A stretch of 15,392 bases of DNA from Thermoplasmata archaeon (GTDB taxonomy: Archaea > Thermoplasmatota > Thermoplasmata > Thermoplasmatales > Thermoplasmataceae), in assembly GCA_021797025.1 (NCBI GenBank), contig JAKAAK010000050.1, positions 1-15,392 on the forward strand, read 5' to 3'. Position numbers and translations under genes: made by a program. The stretch's first letter is position 1. The number at the start of each line of letters is the position of its first letter. The notes below the pieces were generated by a model. That model saw only the letters and a list, made by a program, of their open reading frames with translations, did not search any database and was not told the origin of the DNA. Below are positions 8,133 to 14,415 of this stretch, in pieces.

Positions 8133-8241
8133 AATATATTCCTTTAGGGTTAGTAACTTACATTAGCATACTTATACCAGAGAACAATTTTATCCAGAAT
8201 GGAGAAATGCATTCCAGAGAATCTCGCCTAATACTTCAATA

Positions 8242-8253
8242 AATTTATTAAAT
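8242..8253 (+). promoter_or_regulatory. Possible TATA box for rmlC
   Basis: An AATTTATTAAAT stretch is centred about 25 bp before the rmlC ATG at 8272. No Shine-Dalgarno precedes the start, as expected for a leaderless gene. Confidence 0.4.
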
Positions 8254-8271
8254 ACAGATTAATAACATCTA

Positions 8272-8811
8272 ATGCCATTTGAAATTACAGACGACCCTAT
8301 CATTAAAGATATAAAAATAGTAAATAGTAAAAAATTCGATGATAATAGGGGATTCTTTGAAGAAGTATACAGGGAGAAAGTTTTGAAGGACTTAAATATA
8401 CATAATAAATTTGCACAGGTAAATCTATCGTTTTCAAAAAAAAATGTTTTCCGCGGGTTCCATTTCCAGTTAAATCCTGAACCTCAGGGAAAGTTAGTTA
8501 CGGTAATATCAGGCAAAATAATTGATTACGGGATAGATTTAAGAAAAAACTCAAAATCGTTTAAAAGCCATGTAGGATATGAAATAACCAATGGCAAAAT
8601 GATATATATCCCGGAAGGTTTTGCCCATGGATTTCTTGCACTGGAAGATTCATATGTACTGTATTTAACCACAAATGAGTTTAACCAATCTCTTGATTCT
8701 GGAATAAGGTATGATGATAAAGAATTAAATATAAGTCTGCCTGATAACATAATAATATCAGAAAAGGATAAAAACTTAAAACATTTAAATGAGCTGGCTT
8801 TAGATTTTTAA
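8272..8811 (+). CDS. rmlC: dTDP-4-dehydrorhamnose 3,5-epimerase
   Basis: This is a cytoplasmic cupin enzyme of 179 residues, the normal family length. It epimerises C3 and C5 of dTDP-4-keto-6-deoxyglucose, the third step of dTDP-L-rhamnose synthesis. Visible signatures are FDDNRGFFEEVY (22-33), QVNLSFSKKNVFRGFHFQ (49-66) with the catalytic base H64, IPEGFAHGFLAL (113-124) with H119, Y131 in VLYLTT as the likely general acid, and D166 in SEKDKN pairing with H64. Where most members have an aromatic pair after TT(D/N), this protein has E136-F137, so the thymidine pocket may differ. Its stop codon overlaps that of the convergent rmlB by four bases (TTAA). Confidence 0.94.
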   Translation: MPFEITDDPIIKDIKIVNSKKFDDNRGFFEEVYREKVLKDLNIHNKFAQVNLSFSKKNVFRGFHFQLNPEPQGKLVTVISGKIIDYGIDLRKNSKSFKSHVGYEITNGKMIYIPEGFAHGFLALEDSYVLYLTTNEFNQSLDSGIRYDDKELNISLPDNIIISEKDKNLKHLNELALDF

Positions 8812-9791
8812 TCCCATTTTAATTTCCATGGCTCCTCGGACAACGTATTGTTCTTGATCAATGGCCTCCACCATTGTTCATTTTTAATGTACCATTCAAC
8901 CGTTAATTTTAGGGCATCCATGAAACCATATTCCGGTTTCCATCCCAGATTTTTTAATTTATCCGATCTTATTGAGTATCTCACATCATGCCCGGGCCTG
9001 TCAGAAACATATTTTATATTTCCTTTCTTCCCCATTAGATCAAAAATTTTCTCCACTATATCGATATTTTCCAGCTCATTATTTGACGAAATATTATAAA
9101 TTTCACCATATTTTCCCTTGAATAGCACAGTCAATATGCCCCTGACATTGTCTTCTGTATAAATCCAGTCCCTTATATTTTTGCCATTTCCATATAATGG
9201 TATATCGAGATTTAATAGATTTCTTATAATTGTTTTGGGTATCAATTTTTCAGGGAACTGGTATTTTCCGAAGTTATTTGATGTCCTTGTTACCATAGTT
9301 TTTATTCCATATGTCCTGAAATAGGATAATGCAAGGAGCGAAGAAGCAGCTTTGGATGCAGAATAGGGCGATGAAGGCTTAAGCATATCCTGTTCTGTGA
9401 AAGAACCGTTTATTGTATCTCCATATTCCTCGTCTGTTCCTATATTAATCAACACAGGGTCATTCTTTGATTTTCTTATGCATTCCAGCAAATTAAGAAC
9501 ACCATTAATATTTTCTGAAACAAAGCTCTCAGGATTGGCTATGCTTCTATCAACATGTGATTCTGCTGCGAAATTTATTATATAATCTGTATTGTCAATT
9601 ATCTCCGTTATATCATCTCCGATGGATTTTTTAATGAATTTATAACGTGAATTAATTTTTATATTATCTAAATTTGAACCATATGATAGTTTATCGAGAT
9701 TTATTATATAATCTTCATAATTATTGTGCAAATAGTTAATAAAATTAGAGCCGATAAATCCAGCACCACCAGTTACCAAGAATGTTTTCAT
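8808..9791 (-). CDS. rmlB: dTDP-glucose 4,6-dehydratase
   Basis: This 327-residue extended short-chain dehydrogenase converts dTDP-glucose to dTDP-4-keto-6-deoxyglucose using bound NAD+, the second step of dTDP-rhamnose synthesis. It starts with the NAD-binding Rossmann motif VTGGAGFIGSN (6-16). It continues with NFAAESHVDRSI (73-84), the dehydratase triad TDE (119-121, within IGTDEEYGD; E replaces the common V after it), and YSASK with catalytic Y143 and K147. NNFGKYQFPEKLIP and NIRDWIYTEDNVRGI match the substrate-binding region. The start is 19 bp after the stop of rmlD on the same strand, so the two are probably co-transcribed. No frameshift or missing catalytic residue is seen. Confidence 0.95.
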   Translation of the reverse strand: MKTFLVTGGAGFIGSNFINYLHNNYEDYIINLDKLSYGSNLDNIKINSRYKFIKKSIGDDITEIIDNTDYIINFAAESHVDRSIANPESFVSENINGVLNLLECIRKSKNDPVLINIGTDEEYGDTINGSFTEQDMLKPSSPYSASKAASSLLALSYFRTYGIKTMVTRTSNNFGKYQFPEKLIPKTIIRNLLNLDIPLYGNGKNIRDWIYTEDNVRGILTVLFKGKYGEIYNISSNNELENIDIVEKIFDLMGKKGNIKYVSDRPGHDVRYSIRSDKLKNLGWKPEYGFMDALKLTVEWYIKNEQWWRPLIKNNTLSEEPWKLKWD

Positions 9792-9810
9792 AAAGGTTAA
9801 TCAATAGGTT

Positions 9811-10638
9811 TTAAATTAAATTATCCATATTCTTTTTGAGCTCACTTAAATTATAATCAATGTCTTCAAAGTTGAATTTCAGTATACCTTTTGCCTTTTC
9901 ATTATTTAATGATGAATCATATGGCCTCTTTGCAATATATTTTACAGTATTATAATCCATTTTATTTATTAGAGCTTTATTTAACCCAAAATTATCGGCT
10001 ATTTTTAATGCAAATTCATATCTTGATAATCTGGAGCCAGAAATATTCAGTATTCCGGTTAACTTTAAATTTATTAGTTTTGATATTGAATATGCGAGTA
10101 CGTTAGCATTTATTGGTGAGTAATAATTGTCAAAGGCATTTATGCTGCTATTGTTTTTTAATTTGTCTATTACATATAATGGAAAATTATTCTTTGAACC
10201 ATATACGCCTGAGGTCCTTATTATCAATGAATTCTGATAAGAATTTACATAGGTATCGCCTATTAATTTTGACACTCCGTAATAATTAACTGGATATGGG
10301 ATATCATTCTCAGTGTAATTTCCCTTATTGCCATTAAAAACATAATCCGTTGAAACATGAATTAGGTATTTATTATTCTCCATGCAATAATCTGTAATAT
10401 ATTTCATTGATAAGCCGTTTATGTAATATGCACTGTCAATCTCAGTTTCACATTTATCCACACTGGTCATCGCCGCACAGTTTATTATTGTATCAAAGTC
10501 ATATTTTTTCAGTATATTTTCTATATTGTTTACATTTCTTAAATCAATGACATCGTGTGAAAGCGGTATGCTATTTTCTAAAATAGATGATATTGCCTTT
10601 CCAAGCTGGCCACCTGAACCAATTATTAAAGTTTTCAT
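9811..10638 (-). CDS. rmlD: dTDP-4-dehydrorhamnose reductase
   Basis: This enzyme of about 275 residues reduces dTDP-4-keto-L-rhamnose to dTDP-L-rhamnose with NAD(P)H, the last pathway step. Signatures are the cofactor motif IIGSGGQLGKAI near the N-terminus, NCAAMTSVDKCE, HVSTDYVFNGNKGNYTE, and YGVSKLIGD with the catalytic Tyr and Lys. The start chosen is the ATG at 10638, which gives the family-typical MKTLIIG. An ATG three codons upstream (10647) is also possible. A TATA-like box about 24 bp ahead fits a leaderless start at 10638. It is divergent from rmlA (101 bp gap) and heads a probable rmlD-rmlB unit. It is slightly shorter than many bacterial RmlD proteins at the C-terminus but otherwise complete. 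Confidence 0.93.
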   Translation of the reverse strand: MKTLIIGSGGQLGKAISSILENSIPLSHDVIDLRNVNNIENILKKYDFDTIINCAAMTSVDKCETEIDSAYYINGLSMKYITDYCMENNKYLIHVSTDYVFNGNKGNYTENDIPYPVNYYGVSKLIGDTYVNSYQNSLIIRTSGVYGSKNNFPLYVIDKLKNNSSINAFDNYYSPINANVLAYSISKLINLKLTGILNISGSRLSRYEFALKIADNFGLNKALINKMDYNTVKYIAKRPYDSSLNNEKAKGILKFNFEDIDYNLSELKKNMDNLI

Positions 10639-10656
10639 TAACGACATTATATTATT

Positions 10657-10667
10657 ATTTTATTTAT
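10657..10667 (-). promoter_or_regulatory. TATA-like box for rmlD-rmlB
   Basis: The minus strand reads ATAAATAAAAT, centred about 24 bp before the ATG at 10638. The gap 10639-10739 thus holds back-to-back promoters for rmlD and rmlA. Confidence 0.4.
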
Positions 10668-10710
10668 GTTTATATTCCGGGGAATTGGAAGAACCTTATT
10701 GTAACAAATA

Positions 10711-10720
10711 CTTAAATATA
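10711..10720 (+). promoter_or_regulatory. TATA-like box for rmlA
   Basis: CTTAAATATA, preceded by AAATA as a possible BRE, is centred about 25 bp before the ATG at 10740. No Shine-Dalgarno is present, so the transcript is probably leaderless. Confidence 0.5.
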
Positions 10721-10739
10721 TCAGACATATCGCATATTT

Positions 10740-11795
10740 ATGAAAGGAGTTATATTGCATGGCGGTGCCGGCACAAGATTGAGGCCACTGACACATACAG
10801 GCCCCAAACAGTTGATACCCATAGCGAATAAGCCAATGTCCCAGTACGTACTGGAGTATTTAACAGGTGCTGGAATAAACGATATATGTATGATACTTGG
10901 CGATATATCACCTGAAAAGGTAAAAGATTATTATGGTAATGGGTCTGAATTTAACTGCAATGTTCAATACATAGATCAGGGTGCTCCTCTTGGTATCGCC
11001 AATGCAATATCTCTAACCAGTAATTTTGTTGGAAACGATAAATTTGTAGTTATTTTAGGAGATAATTTAATAGAGGGCAAAATTAAAACATTTATGGATA
11101 AATTTGAAAAATCTAATTATGATGCATTTATTGTTTTAACAAAGTCAATGCACCCGAAAGATTTTGGCGTTGCCGAGTTCCGTGATAATAAGCTTGTAAA
11201 TCTTGTAGAAAAGCCCGAAAACCCGCCATCCAATTATGTACTTACAGGTATATACTTTTTCACTCCACTTATATTTGATTATATAAAAAAGTTGAAACCA
11301 TCCTGGAGGAATGAGTATGAAATTACGGAAGCAATCCAGCTGCTCTTAAAGGATAATAGGAATATTGGATACGATATTATAGATGGGTGGTGGAAAGATA
11401 CTGGAACCGTTGATGATATACTTGCTGCCAATATGCTCATACTGGATAGAGGAAAAAACATTGAGGAAAGGGCTAATGTAAAAGGAAAAGTTGCAATCGG
11501 GAAAAACGTTATATTGTCGGATGATTCTCTTATCAGGGGTCCAGCTATCATTGGTGATAATACTGTTATACAGGATAAAACATTTATAGGCCCGTATACC
11601 AGCATAGGCGATAACTGCACCATAAAAAAAGCATCGATTGAGAACTCTATAATAATGGATAATTCAAATATAGATACAGAAAATGCAATAGTCGACTCCA
11701 TAATAGGAGAAAATTCTGTTATTATGAATGCAAATTTATTAAAACCTGCTGGAAAACGCTTATTACTGGGTGAGAATTCAAGGATATATATTTAA
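10740..11795 (+). CDS. rmlA: Glucose-1-phosphate thymidylyltransferase, long archaeal form
   Basis: This 351-residue nucleotidyltransferase makes dTDP-glucose from dTTP and glucose-1-phosphate, the first step of dTDP-rhamnose synthesis. The N-terminal domain has VILHGGAGTRLRPLT (4-18; H replaces the usual A), GPKQLIPIANKPMSQY, VVILGDNLIEG with the metal-binding Asp, NLVEKPENPPS and GGWWKDTGT. From about residue 235 to the end the repeated Ile/Val-x-Asp/Gly-x-Asn pattern (IGKNVILSDDSLIRGPAIIG and following) shows a left-handed beta-helix tail. This is the long, StrD-like form usual in archaea, as opposed to the roughly 290-residue enterobacterial form. It is transcribed away from rmlD. The T-rich stretch after the stop (11801-11840) may terminate transcription. 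A dUTP preference cannot be excluded from sequence. Confidence 0.93.
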   Translation: MKGVILHGGAGTRLRPLTHTGPKQLIPIANKPMSQYVLEYLTGAGINDICMILGDISPEKVKDYYGNGSEFNCNVQYIDQGAPLGIANAISLTSNFVGNDKFVVILGDNLIEGKIKTFMDKFEKSNYDAFIVLTKSMHPKDFGVAEFRDNKLVNLVEKPENPPSNYVLTGIYFFTPLIFDYIKKLKPSWRNEYEITEAIQLLLKDNRNIGYDIIDGWWKDTGTVDDILAANMLILDRGKNIEERANVKGKVAIGKNVILSDDSLIRGPAIIGDNTVIQDKTFIGPYTSIGDNCTIKKASIENSIIMDNSNIDTENAIVDSIIGENSVIMNANLLKPAGKRLLLGENSRIYI

Positions 11796-12170
11796 TACAA
11801 ATTTTTCATATTTACATTACAATATTTTCATTTCAGAAAGGGGGGTAAATGTTCCAGTACAAATAAACGCATAGAAGCCGCATGCATTAAAACCAATGCC
11901 ATAGGTTGATTTTCCAAGTCAATAATATTGCAGGCTAGAAGATATGGGAAATGCTAGTATCGAGTTTCCAGTTTATTTTATAAATTGGATAGTGATTGCA
12001 CCAAAAGTTATTTGTACGAGCAAAAGTTAGATAAATATAGTACGATGAGATTCCTCTACATAGGCTCGGTGGAATAAATAATATAATTACCCAAATAGTA
12101 TAATTATATGCGTTCGAATATAACTAGCGCACATGATAACCAAACTTTGTCATTTCCTTTTCAGTAAAGG

Positions 12171-12199
12171 CAGAGTTTAGAATTGCGTTACTAACTCTG
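12171..12199. promoter_or_regulatory. Inverted repeat just upstream of the Ubl operon TATA box
   Basis: CAGAGTT (12171-12177) and AACTCTG (12193-12199) are perfect 7-bp arms separated by 15 bases. The right arm ends 9 bp before the TATA box. A dimeric regulator could bind here; function is inferred from position alone. Confidence 0.3.
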
Positions 12200-12208
12200 G
12201 AAAGAAAG

Positions 12209-12218
12209 CTTTTATATT
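12209..12218 (+). promoter_or_regulatory. TATA-like box of the ubiquitin-like operon
   Basis: CTTTTATATT with an upstream GAAAG purine stretch (BRE-like) predicts a start near 12238, giving a leader of about 18 bases that contains the Shine-Dalgarno. Confidence 0.5.
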
Positions 12219-12243
12219 TGGTGCAGATTACAATCTAAAATTA

Positions 12244-12248
12244 GGAGG
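12244..12248 (+). promoter_or_regulatory. Strong Shine-Dalgarno of the Ubl gene
   Basis: GGAGG lies 8 bases before the ATG at 12257. It is the clearest ribosome binding site in the window; the glycan genes show none, so this operon uses a different mode of initiation. Confidence 0.7.
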
Positions 12249-12256
12249 ATAAAAAT

Positions 12257-12505
12257 ATGGAGGGAGAAGAAAAAAAATTTGAAATTATAGTTAACGGGAA
12301 ACCTAAACCCTGGCTGGAAGAGATTATTAACTACATGCAGATAGTTAATTTGGCATTTCCACAGAAAACTAATCTTACTGATGTATTTACAGTACAATAC
12401 AATCATGGTACGAAGGAGCAACCTCACGGAACTATGGTTGAAGGACAGTCAGTGGCAATTAAAAGTGGTATGATTTTTGATGTTACCAGAACTTTTAAGT
12501 CGTAG
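12257..12505 (+). CDS. Ubiquitin-like protein (multiubiquitin-domain type, single copy)
   Basis: This small protein of 82 residues fits one beta-grasp domain. FEIIVNGKPKPWLEEIINY (about 8-26) would be the first hairpin and helix start, IVNLAFP (29-35) the helix, VFTVQYNHGTKEQPHGTMVE (43-62) the middle strands, and GMIFDVTRTFKS the last strand and tail. This pattern (iiVNG, LAF, FTVxYxxG, GxxVxGxSVxxKxGMxFxVTxTxxS) matches the prokaryotic multiubiquitin proteins encoded beside E1-like ThiF enzymes. Bacterial relatives often have tandem domains; here there is one. There is no C-terminal Gly-Gly; it ends in Ser. It is presumably the protein activated by the adjacent E1-like enzyme. Its last 26 bases overlap the E1 gene, implying coupled translation. 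Confidence 0.8.
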   Translation: MEGEEKKFEIIVNGKPKPWLEEIINYMQIVNLAFPQKTNLTDVFTVQYNHGTKEQPHGTMVEGQSVAIKSGMIFDVTRTFKS

Positions 12506-13664
12506 TCCTGACCTAAAAAAACTTATGGACGAGGGCTATGAAATAAGCATTGTAAATGCTTATCTTTTAGTCAGGCATGTACCATATGTAGACAGTACGA
12601 AGAACGTTGCATATGGAACACTGATTTCTGTTCTTGATGAAGCTGGCTATAAAACTGTAAAACCAAAAAGTCATGTTGTTCTTTGGGCAGGATCTTATCC
12701 ATGCAATTCAGAGGGGATACAACTTTCAATGCTAGTAAACGACCCTAACAGGAATGACAAGATATGTGAAGATCTTCATGCAACTCTATCATTCTCACAG
12801 AAACCGCGTCCTGAGGGCTATAATGACTACTATGAAAAAATCACAACCTATGTTAAAATACTTGAAGGCCATGCTCACGTTATTGACCCCACAGTAACAG
12901 CCAGGACTTTTCAAGTAATTCCATCTCAAGAAGATAACTCCGTTTTCTGCTATATGGATACTGCAACTAGCCGTGCTGGCATTTTTTCAGCTAATGAAAA
13001 GTTGAAAACTGGCAAAATAGCTATCATAGGATTAGGTGGTACCGGTTCCTACGTTCTCGATTTTATAGCTAAAACTCCGGTAGAGGAGATTCATCTTTTC
13101 GACGGAGATTATTTCCTTCAACATAATGCCTTCCGGGCTCCGGGTGCGCCTGCCATTGATGACCTCGAACAAAGGCAGCGCAAAGTTGACCGGTTTGCTG
13201 AAGTCTATTCTAAGATGCATCGTAATATATATCCACATCCACAATGCATTGATGAAAAAAATGTTGGCGAATTAAAAGAAATGAACTTTGTATTTCTTTG
13301 TATGGATGGACAAAATAAGAAAGCGATAATTGACTTTCTTCTTAAAAATAAGATACGTTTCATAGACACGGGTATTGATATATATAATGCCGATGACGTT
13401 CTGGGTGGCAATGCACGAGTCACAACGTGTACCCCTGATTTTAATGGGCATATAACAAAGCGAATCGGCTTAAACGGAGATGGAAATAATGAATATGAAA
13501 GCAACATACAAATAGCAGAAATTAATGCCCTGAATGCAGCCCTTGCTGTTATTAAATGGAAGAAATTATCGGGATTTTATTTAGATAGGGAAAATGAGTA
13601 CAACACAACATATGGTATTATTACGAATAGTATAGATAACGATGAGCATGTTGAAAAAAATTAG
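12480..13664 (+). CDS. E1-like ThiF adenylyltransferase with N-terminal DUF6791-type domain
   Basis: This 394-residue protein would adenylate the C-terminus of the ubiquitin-like protein. Residues 1-165 match the DUF6791-type domain that precedes ThiF in bacterial multiubiquitin operons: LLSRSPDLKKLMDEGYEI, VRHVPYV, HVVLWAGSYPC (65-75), TLSFSQKPRPEGYNDYYEK. Residues 178-394 are the E1/ThiF/MoeB Rossmann domain: IAIIGLGGTGSYV (180-192) for ATP, HLFDGD (205-210), N216 and R219, K235, and FLCMDGQNKKAI with D276. Candidate catalytic cysteines are C317 in ARVTTCTP and C256; the metal-binding CxxC pairs of MoeB are absent. The start is the ATG at 12480, since TTG one codon earlier is weaker. It overlaps the Ubl gene by 26 bases and the next gene by 23. 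Confidence 0.88.
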   Translation: MLPELLSRSPDLKKLMDEGYEISIVNAYLLVRHVPYVDSTKNVAYGTLISVLDEAGYKTVKPKSHVVLWAGSYPCNSEGIQLSMLVNDPNRNDKICEDLHATLSFSQKPRPEGYNDYYEKITTYVKILEGHAHVIDPTVTARTFQVIPSQEDNSVFCYMDTATSRAGIFSANEKLKTGKIAIIGLGGTGSYVLDFIAKTPVEEIHLFDGDYFLQHNAFRAPGAPAIDDLEQRQRKVDRFAEVYSKMHRNIYPHPQCIDEKNVGELKEMNFVFLCMDGQNKKAIIDFLLKNKIRFIDTGIDIYNADDVLGGNARVTTCTPDFNGHITKRIGLNGDGNNEYESNIQIAEINALNAALAVIKWKKLSGFYLDRENEYNTTYGIITNSIDNDEHVEKN

Positions 13665-14031
13665 AATAATCAGGCCTGAATTCGTTGAATTTATCCCGGA
13701 TGAGACAAAAGAGGGTGTATTGTATATATCCATTCGCTATAATACCGCGACGCACAAGTGTCCCTCTGGCTGCGGTGAAATTGTAGTAACCCCTATTACA
13801 CCAACAGATTGGACTCTTATTTGGAATGGAGAATCTGTCTCGCTTTACCCATCGATAGGTAATTGGAGCCTTCCATGCCAATCACATTACTGGATTCGTG
13901 AAAACAGGATAGTATGGTCCAGAAAATGGGATACACAGGAAATTGAACTTGCAAAAGATATTGATAAGAGAAATAAGGCGTATTATTTTAACCATAAGAA
14001 GAAAAGTCCAGATAAGGTTAACAAAAAATAG
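13642..14031 (+). CDS. DUF6527 (BubE-type) protein of the Ubl operon
   Basis: This is a 129-residue protein. It has KCPSGCGEIVV (39-49), WTLIWNGESVSLYPSIGNW (57-75) and LPCQSHYWIRENRIVW (77-92). This is the DUF6527 pattern (C-x3-CG ... W.l ... vsLsPSIgN ... C.SHfwI..g.v.W), known from bacterial operons with multiubiquitin proteins and ThiF. I recall the family also being called BubE in that context. C40, C44, C79 and H82 could bind zinc. The conserved S71, S81 and H82 leave open a peptidase role in processing or removing the Ubl. The tail (about 105-129) is Lys-rich. It starts within the end of the E1 gene (ATG 13642, or 13648), so translation is coupled. Function is unproven. Confidence 0.8.
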   Translation: MSMLKKIRIIRPEFVEFIPDETKEGVLYISIRYNTATHKCPSGCGEIVVTPITPTDWTLIWNGESVSLYPSIGNWSLPCQSHYWIRENRIVWSRKWDTQEIELAKDIDKRNKAYYFNHKKKSPDKVNKK

Positions 14032-14134
14032 ATTAAAGTATCGCCGATCCGAACCCGGTTATTTTTCTCTCTGAATTCATATATTACTTTTATAGACTCC
14101 TATTTCGTCTATTGTATTTTACCTTTTTATTGGT

Positions 14135-14163
14135 CATATACATATACGTAGTATATGTATATG
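14135..14163. repeat. Perfect 29-bp palindrome (13-bp arms)
   Basis: CATATACATATAC (14135-14147) and its exact complement GTATATGTATATG (14151-14163) flank a 3-base spacer, GTA. Made almost only of alternating purine-pyrimidine steps, it could extrude as a cruciform, form an RNA hairpin at the end of the Ubl operon, or be an operator or recombination site. No gene starts close by. Confidence 0.75.
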
Positions 14164-14215
14164 GATAGAAATTAGAATTACTAGGAGTGAGAACATATCG
14201 TACAGAGTTGAGTAG

Positions 14216-14410
14216 ATAAACAATGTACTGGGAAATAAATATGCCATGGAACTTCCAGAATCTGTGTTTTCACAGAGAATAAAAACTGCAATGGCGAAAT
14301 TTGACCCACTTATAGGGAAATCTGAATCCATTATGCATATCGTTAAAAGGCTATGGTATCCCCATTCAATATTATCTAACCATAGTAAATTAATACTTAT
14401 AAAACAATAG
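14216..14410 (+). pseudogene. Unidentified broken ORF
   Basis: After a TAG at 14213-14215 the frame is open to a TAG at 14408. It reads INNVLGNKYAMELPESVF, then SQRIKTAMAKFDPLIGKSES, then IMHIVKRLWYPHSIL. YRVE precedes the stop in the same frame, so a longer protein was probably interrupted. The only in-frame ATGs are internal (14246 onwards) and lack a ribosome site. I do not recognise the family. It may belong to the decayed IS that follows or to another lost gene. Confidence 0.35.
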
Positions 14411-14415
14411 AACGA

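Larger units (their letters stand above)
12124..12240 (-). pseudogene. Possible C-terminal gene fragment
   Basis: On the minus strand one frame ends at a TAG (12126-12124) after a protein-like stretch containing KYKSFLSRVSNAILNSAF and TEKEMTKFGYHVR. It has no start: the frame is closed by a stop just upstream, inside the promoter region of the ubiquitin-like gene. Its amphipathic composition looks like the end of a real protein, but I do not recognise the family. It may be a remnant cut off when the neighbouring operon arrived, or chance. Confidence 0.25.
11796..12256. other. 461-bp gap with promoter of the ubiquitin-like operon and gene debris
   Basis: No intact gene is visible. The first part is T-rich, then GGGGGG at about 11840. 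Short readable stretches broken by stops suggest decayed coding sequence, none recognisable. CAAAAGTTA is repeated 19 bp apart (12002-12010, 12021-12029). The right end holds an inverted repeat, a TATA box and a Shine-Dalgarno, all listed separately. Confidence 0.5.
14032..14415. other. Gap after the Ubl operon with palindrome and ORF debris
   Basis: No intact gene is seen. T-rich runs (TTTTTCTCTCT near 14060, ACCTTTTTATT near 14121) could end the Ubl operon transcript. The perfect palindrome and a broken ORF within this gap are listed separately. Confidence 0.5.

Noticed and set aside
12002..12045. CAAAAGTTA direct repeats with nearby GTACGA as a CRISPR or iteron array
   Set aside because: There are only two 9-bp units, the unit spacing gives no spacer, and no cas or replication gene is present.
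11850..12060. Possible TnpB/IS605-like remnant in the gap after rmlA
   Set aside because: Translations in all readable frames are broken and show no zinc finger or RuvC-like motif.
12212..12427. Minus-strand 71-residue frame opposite the Ubl gene
   Set aside because: It is the antisense of a recognisable beta-grasp protein and covers its promoter; composition is typical of a shadow frame.
14216..14340. FDPLIGKSESIMHIV resembles the start of sigma-54 activator AAA domains
   Set aside because: The match is short, no Walker motifs follow, and sigma-54 regulation is not expected in archaea.
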